Shown here in pieces: positions 55,038 through 64,000 of a stretch of 64,000 nt of DNA. The stretch lies in the NCBI GenBank assembly GCA_020466095.1, contig CM035808.1, positions 34,018,502 to 34,082,501 on the forward strand, given 5' to 3'. Below the pieces are notes generated by a model. The model was not told the DNA's origin, searched no databases, and saw nothing but the letters and a program-made list of their open reading frames with translations. Every line of letters starts with the position of its first letter. Positions within the stretch are counted from its first letter, which is position 1. Origin of the DNA: Chlorops oryzae (taxonomy: Eukaryota; Arthropoda; Insecta; Diptera; Chloropidae). The position numbers and the translations under genes are program-made.

Positions 55038-55079
55038 CAGTTTTATTTCTCAGTCATTTTAATGAAAAAATTTTTTCAT

Positions 55080-55380
55080 TAAGTTCCGAACGGTTTAGGA
55101 GCTATAAGTCAGAAATGGTAAAATGAGATGAAAAAATTGTAAAATTTTTTGTTAATTTTACCTATAGATGGAGTTTTTTGGTTCAGTTTTCACTACAGTT
55201 CTTTTGCTCATGTTTAAGTCTAAAACTTTGTATAGAGTGGAAAATAAAATACTGAACGGCTTACGAGATATATCCACAAGTAAAAGGAAAAAATTGAGCA
55301 ACTTAATGCTCGGCCACACTTTTCGAGACGGATTTAAAATTGACCTGTAGCCAATCTTGCAAAACCAAAGGCAGAGATTT
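55080..55380 (-). repeat. Dispersed repeat family R1, copy 3
   Basis: Related to 12950-13240 and 16380-16680 (ACACTTTTCGAGACGGATTT, AACTTTGTATAGAGTGG-type words). Short overlapping ORFs here are accidental. Confidence 0.55.
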
Positions 55381-56080
55381 CCTAATTTTATCAAGTACTT
55401 TCAGGAACTGCGATCAAAATTTGGTTTACATTCGATTAACTCCAATTGATTCACATTTTTATCAAATTTTCATTCTCGGGTTCATCGGACAATAGAAAAT
55501 CCCATCCACTTGCATAAATACCTCATAACTTATCATTCAAACAAGAAGAACACGAAACAAAAATGAACTTTAATCGTATTTATTTAAAATAAAGAAAAAA
55601 ACAGCCTGATTTTGTAGACTTGATAAATTGTAAAGGATTTGCAAAATGTGACAACCCAAAGCTCTATTGATGAATGTGTCGTCAGTGGCTTCGCGGTGAA
55701 CAACAGCTGATAGTTGTCACATTGCGGCAGTGTGGAAGGTAATGAAAACATTTCTGAGGTGTTAAATGGATTTAAGTGTATGGAATAATATTATAAGATT
55801 TATTTATTTTTCAGCTTATTCGCTTTGACAGCAGAAGGCACGTAAACTTGACAATAAATACTGTCATAAATAATCTAGATTGAATCAGCTGATTTATTCT
55901 GCTTTGCTTTCCTATACTATGCTATATAATGAGGCAGAGGATTCCGCTTAAGAGGAAACTATTTGAGAGAAATGAAAGCTAGAGTATTCCCCAAAAGTAT
56001 CCGTTTAAGAGGGGTGTCCACTTAACCCTCTGTAACTGACGTCATAGTCTGGCAGACCCCGCAGAACAGAAAATTTTGCT

Positions 56081-56870
56081 AGGTTAGGTTAGGTTGTAGG
56101 GGCCGCCCACCAGGAAGGTGGCGCACTTAGACCATGGAAGGTCCATTGTGATACCCACGGATTCAGGACACCTATTTAATAAACCATTTTGTTCGCTCAA
56201 TAAAGCTTGCTATCCTCACAGGGTTAAGTTCCCCGAGTTCCGATAGGGAGTGAAAGAAGTTATATCCCAAAGTTTTAAATCTCAGTTTAGCAAAGGCTGG
56301 GCAGTGCAGGAGAAGGTGCTGAGGAGTTTCCTCCTCCTCCTCATCCTGACAACTCCTGCAAAAATCGAAGGCAGGTGCCCGTAGCCTTCTGGCATGGGGA
56401 CCTATGAGACAGTGACCGGTCAACAGTCCGACTGTCACCGAAAGACGCGTTTTTGACATCCTGAGTAATTCCTCAGTCCGTTTATGCCCTATGCGTGGCC
56501 AAGTTAGTCTAGCTTTCTCACAAAAACCCCCGCTTTCCCATCTCACTTGAAAGGACCTGTTCGCCCATTCCTCAATGAGAAGGCGACAGGTAGCAAGAGG
56601 AACCTCTGTTTGCTCGCCTGTTCGTGGAGCCGTCAGAGTGGTGCCGTGTCTGGCCAGCTCATCAGCTGTGCAGTTCCCAGGAATATCGCTATGTCCAGGT
56701 ACCCATACGATCTCTATTTGGAAGTACTTTCCCATCTCAGAGCAAAGGGACAGACACTTATTGACCGATTTTGAATTGACCACAAAGGAGTCGAGTGATT
56801 TAATTGCTGCCTGACTATCAGTAAAAATATTAACTCTTGTGTGAGTTATCACGTTCCGACGCAGCCATCT
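56081..56870 (-). mobile_element. 5'-truncated LINE (I/LOA-type) nested in the piggyBac-like MITE
   Basis: 790 bp with a perfect 11-bp duplication AAAATTTTGCT at 56070-56080 and 56871-56881, the hallmark of target-primed reverse transcription. The 3' end on minus is GTATCACAATGGACC, then a GC-rich stem-forming region and CCTAACCTAACCT with no poly-A. The 5' truncation lies inside the RNase H domain. Flanks and duplication are intact, so the insertion is probably young. Confidence 0.85.
56172..56870 (-). pseudogene. LINE ORF2 C-terminal fragment: RNase H domain and zinc knuckle
   Basis: Open from the first base of the insertion (RWLRRNVITHTRVNIFTDSQ) to TAA/TTA at 56172, about 232 residues. 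RNase H signatures: TDSQAAIKSL with a catalytic Asp, then WVPGHSDIPGNCTADELARH with the conserved His and Asp. Near the end is a Cys-Cys-His-Cys type motif (FCRSCQDEEEEETPQHLLLHC), as found at LINE C termini. Endonuclease and reverse transcriptase domains are missing because of the truncation, so it cannot mobilise alone. Confidence 0.85.
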
Positions 56871-57128
56871 AAAATTTTGCTATCTTATGTAAAATCCAAA
56901 GTTGCGATCTTTGTGCTTATTCAATAAAATGGCTTTTTTTTCAAATTTTTATCAATTTTTTTTTTTTTTTTGCTTAAAAACAACAGATTTCTCTTATAAG
57001 AAATAAGGCCAAGAACCCGCCAGTTAGAAATCTCAAGAAGCAAACCAGTTTAGAGATGAGACGTCTGACAGACCCCACGACGTCAGTTATATTGTTAAAA
57101 TTAGACCACGTCAGCTGCAGAGGGTTAA

Positions 57129-58040
57129 GAGGAGTGTCCGCAAGAAGAGAGTACACTGTATCTCAATAAAATAATATAAGTAAAGAGGAAATAATAAAAA
57201 AAAAGAAAAAACTAAATAAATAAAAGGAATTTTCCTTTCGACAAATCGATTTCCGAGTAAACAAGTTTTTTCCATTACAAAAAAAAAAAAAATCCGCACT
57301 CAGGAAATTGAATTTCATTTTTCAGGAAAAGAACATATAACTGATACGCTAGCTATTTTTGGAAGGAATAAGCAATATAGCCCAGTGGCCTTGAACACGA
57401 AACTATTTCGTTTGTTATGCACACACACACCCTATGAGTGGTTGAGCTTTTATAGCGGAGAGCGATAGGAAACGAATGAAATGAAGAAAAATGTAAACGC
57501 TTTAAAAAAAAATTATTGTTGGACTTTTTCTTTTCAGTTCTGCGCCAATGAGGAATATCCACTTAAGTTGAATTTAGCTCAAATTGAATTCCCCTTAAGG
57601 GACGAATGCGTAACTAATAGCCGAGAGGCTCCGTTGAATATTCATGGAAAAAAAAAATAGTTAAAATTGAAATCATATACAATAATATTAATATTTGAAC
57701 AAAATTGAACTGTAGACTGCTTTAAAAAAGCGCTTAAATTGCTGCTTATAAGCGCTTTTGCTCCGACTGGGCCCCTTCTACACATGCCGGAAAATAGGTT
57801 TTTTAACTTTTTGGGAGAAAGTATATCGAGCAAAACAAAGAATATGGTTTTTTTTTTTTTTTTTGAAAAATAATATAAATTCAGAAAATTAATTTGAATT
57901 TACAACAAAAACAACAACAAAAACATATCTTGAGAAACATGCAATTGTGGAATTCTGTAGCTCAGTGGCTCTGAAACTCCCTTTCGTATCAGAAATTATA
58001 TTCTTTGAAAATGGTTCTCCATGTCTTTGATTTCTTTTTA
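57129..58040. other. Gene-free stretch
   Basis: No feature could be supported. AT-rich with poly-A/T tracts near 57276-57291 and 57848-57864, and CAACAACAAAAAC repeats at 57900. Confidence 0.4.
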
Positions 58041-58205
58041 CAGTGGAATCTCTATAAGTCGAACCTCGTCAAGACGAAATCCTCAGTAAGGTGAAAAACT
58101 ATCATTCCCTTCCGCTCAAATCATGTATCTCGAAGCTCTTGTTAAGTCCAACACTCGATTTTTTTTCGCATTTCCCTTGACATTCGAGTTATAGAGATTT
58201 CACTG
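58041..58205. mobile_element. Small Tc1/mariner-like MITE
   Basis: 165 bp. CAGTGGAATCTCTATAAGTC opens it, and the inverse of CAGTGAAATCTCTATAACTC closes it. TA precedes the left end, but the right flank is TT, so the duplication has decayed. Confidence 0.6.
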
Positions 58206-59375
58206 TTCGAATATTTTCTTGCATTGACTTATTAGTTTACAATATGATATGATATGAATAAAAATTGTCAAATAATAAATTTATATAAATTGAAGAGATA
58301 AATCAGGAACATATTTTCACGGAAATCAATTTGGAGAAAGCATGTCTTCAGACGCTTATTGGTCCTTTTTAGCGCATCTACTTTCCTTGCACAAATTATT
58401 ACCAAACTACAGTTTGAAAGCCACTGTTGTTGCAGTGCAATAAAAATTCTGATAATATGAAGTCATGCTTATTTCGTCACATTTTATTTCCGAATGTTTA
58501 AAAACACCGAGAAATACAAAAATACATAAGTACCTTCTTTAAATAGAATTCGCCAAATATTTTGCAATCGAGTCTACAATTTTATTTCATATTTGCTTCA
58601 ATAAAAAATATTCTGAATCGTTTATTTAAAAATACTATTTTTAAAATAGCGCTCTCCCAATAAGAAGGCAGAATGGGAATCAAAAAATAATAATAAAAAT
58701 ATTTAAAAAAAAAATAAATAAATCACATGCAATATATCTCTCCTCTTTAGGGAAATTTCAAATCTCATTACACGCTGGATTTTCTTAAAAGCCATACGAT
58801 CGTTCTGGAATCGATTTTTCGCGCTTTAAATGAACATTTAAAACAATTCAATTCAATAATTTTTGTTGTGTTGTTGTTGTTGTTGTTTCGTTCTGCACCA
58901 TATGATAAGAAACAGGTGACGGCTTTCGAGCATGAGATATCTACTTGGTTCACGCTTCAGATGGCGCCGAAGAGATTTTATCGCTTCTCTCTCAATCTCA
59001 ATCTGTATCTCTTTAATCACATCAAAAGAGAAATTAGATCTCGATAGAGCAAATGAAAAATTTTTGCAAATGAAGCGCCATCTCGTTGTTCAACAGGTAT
59101 TTAGAAAGAAATCAATTTTATTTCAGCTGAAACCCAAAAGCAGACGGAGATAATTGCAAATATCGTACGATAATCAGCAGAAGTAGTTTGCGAAAGGGAA
59201 AGGGTAAAGAGAATATGAAAGAAGGAAAATGTTTTACCGAACACGTGAGCTTTTTGTTTTGTTTTTTTTTTTCTTCGTCTTTTTTACACTTTTTTTGTTG
59301 TTGTTGTTGTTGTGAACGTGGAAATATTTAACTATTCAAATTGTGAATTGAGGGTTTTTGAAGAACGTCGTCGCC
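58206..59375. other. Gene-free stretch
   Basis: AT-rich with GTT/TTG triplet repeats at about 58860-58887 and 59297-59313. The ORF at 58932-59153 has no recognisable content. Confidence 0.4.
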
Positions 59376-59460
59376 ATCCGCCGACCACAGCCGGCCAGCA
59401 CTAGCACTGCAGTCAGTCAGTTCGCCATTGTTGGCGCAAATCAAAAATAACACTTTTTTG
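59376..59460. promoter_or_regulatory. Possible core promoter, locally GC-rich
   Basis: A sharp GC-rich island in AT-rich surroundings (GCCGACCACAGCCGGCCAGC), then TCAGTCAGTTCGCC, which matches the fly initiator TCAGT. Flanking CAA/GTT triplet repeats resemble those near 500-550. The direction and the gene served are unknown. It could be a distant first exon of a gene outside the window or of Pfrx on minus. Confidence 0.3.
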
Positions 59461-60320
59461 TATTTTATTTTAATTTAGTTTTCTTTCCTTTTTTTTTTAA
59501 CAGTTTCAACTCATTTCGTTTTGTTTTTTCACGATTTTTGATCAAATTAAAAATTCACAATATGTTGAGATGGCGCCCAAAGACCCCAACGCTTGACCGT
59601 TCAAATCGAATTCCGATTGAGAAATGAAAGTGCTTAATGCGCAAAAAATAAAGAAACCTATCCGAAGCACTGAAGACGACTGAGCAGAAACGTCAAAGAG
59701 CGCGCATGAGCATAAGAAAAAGGTGTGAGGGCACTTTACACACAGTCTTCCGTACGAAATTACTCCTCTCTCGCGCCCCCATGCTTTTCATTTGTTTGTC
59801 TTTTTTTTTTTTTAGGTTTTCTTTTGAAAATTTTGATATGACAGATATTTAAAATGTACGAATTGTTGTTGAATCATAGATATATACAAATGTTACAACA
59901 ACGACTATAGTTGTAGTTCAACACAAAAGGAACAATAACAAAAACAACAATAGAAAGCTAGAACCACTGATAATAATAGCGACAAAAGATGCAACAGAAA
60001 TGGGAGCTTCTCTTTATCGCTGATTTCTTTTTTTTGTTGCTATCATTTAGTATTATTGTTGTTATTATTATTTGTAGTACTTATTATTACTATAAGTAAT
60101 TATTGTTGTTTTCGCCGACCAATAGAGAGTGATGTTCTTTTACATAGCAGCTGGCTGAATCAATTAGGTATCTATGTATGCATAAATCAAAATAGGCAGA
60201 GATTTTTTTTTGCGTATTTAAGGGCTGTCTTAAGCGAGCGCGTGATTTTGATTAAATAAAACTCGAAACTTTTGCGTTTCAGGGCTTCTTTAAAGGGGGA
60301 TTTTATTTTATAGAGCTTTA
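59461..60320. other. Gene-free stretch
   Basis: Only short ATG-initiated frames (for example MLRWRPKTPTLDRSNRIPIEK at 59561, 21 codons) are seen downstream of the putative promoter. No conserved coding block. Confidence 0.4.
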
Positions 60321-60420
60321 ATGTAGGATACACACAGTCTAATCCATTGTACAACCAGGCCAGATTGGACGACAGATTGGATCGGTTGTGGCAATGGATT
60401 GGACTGTGTGTATCCTACAT
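60321..60420. repeat. 100-nt near-perfect hairpin
   Basis: ATGTAGGATACACACAGTC (60321-60339) pairs with its exact inverse at 60402-60420. Inner blocks AATCCATTG and CAACC also pair, giving about 35 bp of stem and a loop of about 27 nt. It could be a tiny MITE or a small hairpin-RNA precursor. Confidence 0.65.
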
Positions 60421-61000
60421 AACGATTGAAATTAGGATGAAACAATTCAGTAATACCAAATAAGGAGTCTTTTAAATGATGGGAGAAAAATATAAATTCG
60501 AAAGCTATTTATTTTGTTGCAACGGGTTTTTGAATTTCACATTTGAACCCTTGGCAATTAGCCAATTTTTTTTTTATTTTTTTGTTAACAAATTATTATT
60601 TATAATGTATTTTACGATGAATTACATTTCTTTGGCATAAATATTATGAACGTCAGTTCCGTTTTGGTCGGTGCATTTAAAAATATTCTTCATTTGTCCC
60701 AAACCCGTAATGAATACCCAGAATTGTCTCGGAGTTAAAGACTTCAAAGAGTAGATAGCCTCGAATATTTATGAAAAATAATAATTACGTCTCGAAAACT
60801 CCCAAATTCTCTGTGATGGAAAATCATGTGTTTTTTGAAAAGTTCAATTTTACACAAGTTTTTATAAGTATTAGTGTGTAGGTCCCCTTCAGAAAAATCG
60901 TAACGTTAAGAGTTTAGGGGCGACACTTTTAGGGCGAAATAAATATTATAATTTTGGTTTTCTAAACCAGTATTTTAGAAGATAAAATTATATAGGTACA

Positions 61001-61121
61001 GTCGAAACTCTATATAACGAGGTTTTTCGCTACATTTTTACTGTCTTTTTTTCTACGTATAGCGAATTTTCTGTATAACGATTTTCCGGCCCCTTGAAAT
61101 TCGTTATAGAGTTTCGGCTGC
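61001..61121. mobile_element. pogo/Tc1-like mini-MITE
   Basis: Left end CAGTCGAAACTCTATATAAC and right end (inverse) GCAGCCGAAACTCTATAACG. TA precedes the left end. About 120 bp, non-coding. The motif CAGTCGAAATTAGATCC at 41752 may be a lone relative. Confidence 0.55.
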
Positions 61122-61645
61122 ATAAGAAAAATATTCTTATTTAATTTTTTCGATATCTGTTTTTGGTTTTAACCAAATGTCTTTAAAGGAAATTTATAGA
61201 TCGTCGATCCATAGGATTACGACCTTGGAAAAAAACAAATTTTTTAAATTTATGGGAACTTTTTCGAATATACTGTTTTTGGTTTTAACCTTTTAAAGCG
61301 GGGAAAAAATACATCCGGCGACTATAGGAGATAGGAACTTGGAAAAAATAATTTAATATTTTATAATATAGTTATGGGGAACTTTTAGAATGCTATGCCC
61401 CACTGTTCTTTGTGTGACAAAAAATGCATCAGTCTATTTTAATCTGAATGTTTCCAAGAAGCAATATCAGTCGTCAAAGGGTTAAGTACTTTTTACAATC
61501 ATTATACAATCAATGGAAATCATACAAATTTCGAGTCCATACGTTTGAGAAGTGATAATGGATTTTTGTTTTTTTTTTTTTTAGCTAACAGGCCCCAATT
61601 GAGTAGCAATTAAGCAATTAACGTTTATTGACGATTTATCTAGCC

Positions 61646-61659
61646 CCCCCCCCCCCCCC
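61646..61659. repeat. Poly-C tract
   Basis: An uninterrupted run of about 14-15 C, unusual in this AT-rich window and prone to length errors in sequencing. Confidence 0.8.
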
Positions 61660-61768
61660 AATGAATAAAATCTGAATTTCAGCTGTCAAATGTCAAACAA
61701 TTTATTCAAATAAGGGGGTGAGTTCCAATTTTGAATTTGTTTTGTATGAATCTTATATCAATTACACA

Positions 61769-62642
61769 GGCCTGCATCAAAAACCCCCTGTTAAATTGCA
61801 GTGGTGTTTATTAGATTTTTGTGTGCTGAAAAATTGAAAAATATAAAAAAAAATTCCATCACGTCAGAGTTTCGAGAAAATCGCTACCATTGCATTTTTA
61901 AAACTAATTTTTTCAAATATGGCTTAAAACAGGGACTGAAAATAGCAGTTTCGATCTTTTTCAAAATTTTAAAAAATAGCACCAAAAAATTTACACACAC
62001 GAAAAATTTTGATACCATTGTAATCCTCATGCCATTCTCTATGAGATTCTTATATGACATTTATTTTTTTTAAACTTTTTTCAAAAAAGTCTAATATTAA
62101 CTAATAAGTGAAGACTTATAGTTTTTCAGTCAAACGATAACTTTTAAAATAAGAACAAATATTTTTTTGTCAAAAATAAAAGTTTTTGCGAGATTAAAAT
62201 TCAACCATTTATCCAATTTCAATAAAATTGGTAACAATCGATAGGTTTAAACTTGTAGTATCCAAGAATTTACAACCCATCGATTGCTACCAAATTTCTT
62301 TAAATTGGATAAATGGTTGAATTTTAATCTCGCAAAAACTTTTATTTTTGACAAAAAAATATTTGTCTCAGTTTAAAAGTTATCGTTTGACTAGAAATAT
62401 AAAAGTCAATATTTAACAGTAAAATTTTTTCAAATAAAATAAAAGCCAAAAATTGTCTGTTTTTGTTAAACTTTTATTATAAAAGTATAACTGTTACGGT
62501 CCCTGGTTTAAAATATTTCAAAATTTTAAAAACTTTTGGGTTCGTAAAACATAATTTTTTTGATATTTTTCAGCACACAAAAATCAAATAGAAACACCAC
62601 TGCAAATCAAAAGGGGAAAATCAAATTTCAATTTTGCAGGCC
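61769..62642. mobile_element. Foldback element, long imperfect palindrome
   Basis: About 874 bp folding back over most of its length. Outer GGCCTGC/GCAGGCC ends, then GCAGTGGTGTTT near 61798 with its inverse at about 62592-62603. The central arms (CAAAAATAAAAGTTTTTGCG, TTTATCCAATTT) meet around 62240-62270. No TSD could be fixed. The 90-codon ORF at 61801-62073 lies within one arm and is not supported. Confidence 0.7.
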
Positions 62643-64000
62643 TCCTTTGTTATCTAACTACAATTCATCAAAATTTGATACAATCGTATTCACTTTTTTA
62701 TGATGTTTACGTTACTTTTCCATCCAAATTAGCAAATGCGTGCAAAATCGATGATGTCATTTGTAATTCAGTATATATATATAAGTATACATAATAAATA
62801 TATAATTATATCTAACGTGGTAAAACCGAAACAACGCCCGAAATGGCGTGATAACGTTCCCTTTTACACTGTAATGAAATCCAATAATGCGTATGACATT
62901 TAACTGCAGCGTTGCCACATATGTACATCTACGGTTCAACGACCTGCAATCCATTACAAATAAAAGAACGCTACCTCTACTAGAAAAACACAAAAAAATC
63001 TTTGACAGGATGGCCATATTCCACAAGAAGGTAAGCCCTTCATAGCGTGCAATCGAGTGCTTCTACAAAAGTTATCGCCCTCTGCCTAGACGGGAAATCA
63101 ACTTGTGCTTTTTTTTTTTTTTGATCCACCGAAATAATTACAACAATAACCCTTCGGACAGCAAATTGCATATTTCGAAACCGGATAAAGTTCAAAGCTC
63201 CCGAAAGACAATCAGCTGTTCTGCAACAATAACTGCGATAAAAAATTGTATGTTAACTGCATTTTCCCGAATTATGCATAAGCATCTTAAATTACGGCCA
63301 GTCAGTCGTAGTAAAATAAATAATGTTTCACGCACTGAAGTAGTGATCAGAATTAAGAGAATCGGTTTGAAATGATAATGGAATAAGAGAGCAACAAATT
63401 TTGGAACCAAAGAAAAGAAAAGAAAAAAAAAACAGAAAACACATTTCGGAGAGTAACAATAAGAGGGAGCAGACACAGCAATGAAAAGATCTCACACAAA
63501 ACTTTGCCAATTCTTGTTATCATAAATCGTTCTCACGAGCAAAAGAACAAAAAATTCAACGTAATAAGTATGGATGGATACAAATTTGCTCATAATGTGT
63601 ATGTATGTACAGATATCGGATAGCGTCACATGTGCGTGACAAGCCCCTTTATTGTGCGTCCGTTAATAGGAATTTCTCGCATGCTCTCAAATTATATTAA
63701 GCGATTCTAGTTCCGAAAATGAAAAGTGCAGACATATTTGAAGGAGGGGAATATACAATAAAATATTCACCCTTGTGTACGTCTCTGGAAAACGGTGTTG
63801 GGGGAAAAATATGTTGGCAACAAGCCAATAAATATTTTGATGCAAGTGCAAAATTCATCCATTTGGTAGCATGTGTTTTTATATCAATAATAAATCGAAA
63901 AATATATTTAGATAAGAAATTATTTTCAAAACGACCGATTGACCTTCCAAAAAGTGAAAAAGAAAACATTAGTACATAGAAACTTTGATGATCAACACTG
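62643..64000. other. Gene-free stretch to the end of the window
   Basis: Small ORFs on both strands (62757-63026, 63103-63476 and 63697-63979) overlap antiparallel partners and have no motif. The + frame at 63719-63979 is the most protein-like by eye but is equally open on minus. Confidence 0.4.

Larger units (their letters stand above)
56026..57124. mobile_element. piggyBac-like MITE, split by a LINE
   Basis: TTAA at 56022-56025 and 57125-57128. The ends are CCCTCTGTAACTGACGTC and, inverse, CCCTCTGCAGCTGACGTG. A second GACGTC/GACAGACCCC block pairs internally (56053-56062 and 57066-57085). Without the nested LINE and its duplication the element is about 300 bp. Confidence 0.7.

Noticed and set aside
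56081..56110. Telomeric CCTAACC repeat
   Set aside because: Only about two to three units, located exactly at the 3' end of a LINE insertion; it is the LINE tail.
63697..63979. Possible small gene near the window end (86-90 codons on both strands)
   Set aside because: Equally open on both strands with no motif, splice site or promoter; insufficient support.

Overview
The window is eukaryotic nuclear DNA from a higher (schizophoran) fly. It is AT-rich and has short introns with GT..AG ends. Conserved coding exons are separated by long stretches of decayed transposable elements. Two genes are recognisable by sequence and are X-linked in Drosophila: the alpha subunit of NAD-dependent isocitrate dehydrogenase (Drosophila l(1)G0156, Idh3a) and the bifunctional enzyme 6-phosphofructo-2-kinase/fructose-2,6-bisphosphatase (Pfrx). 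The SINE and LINE 3' ends with CCTAACC/CCTACC tails recall tephritid-type flies. That family assignment is inference.

Layout. 1-11.0 kb: a probable untranslated first exon ending at 1707, a long intron carrying hAT-like MITEs and an ATCGAT-array element, then a terminal coding exon (9475 to about 11.0 kb) for an unrecognised poly-Q/Pro-rich protein. 11-21.9 kb: no genes; MITEs, a SINE with a 13-bp target duplication, dispersed repeats, a second ATCGAT array and a hAT element with a perfect 8-bp duplication. 21.9-24.9 kb: Idh3a on +, seven coding exons. 26.7-34.7 kb: a large minus-strand gene with an N-terminal PWWP domain, one C2H2 finger, a very long disordered region with an 18-bp coding minisatellite, and a conserved-looking C terminus; it converges on Idh3a. 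36-40.8 kb: a Tc1/mariner-type MITE beside a 4.5-kb TIR transposon relic with two decayed copies of an unassigned coding region. 44.7-47.3 kb: Pfrx on minus in a single uninterrupted exon, bracketed by an inverted pair of 0.6-kb repeats. 48-64 kb: almost entirely mobile DNA, including piggyBac-like TTAA elements, tRNA-like modules, a Mutator-like element with 142-bp TIRs and a 9-bp duplication, a 5'-truncated LINE nested in a piggyBac-like MITE, and a foldback element.

The genes do not form a pathway. Idh3a acts in the mitochondrial TCA cycle and Pfrx sets fructose-2,6-bisphosphate, so both belong to central carbon metabolism, but their proximity looks like conserved microsynteny rather than joint regulation. 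The PWWP/zinc-finger protein is probably chromatin-associated.

Three of the four genes contain one apparent frame disruption each (about 10070, 22190 and 31130-31195). Residual assembly indels are the simplest explanation, but each is reported separately. I see no wholly new system. The points most worth a second look are the SINE/LINE 3'-end sharing, the coding minisatellite, the two ATCGAT-array elements and the unassigned 4.5-kb TIR element.
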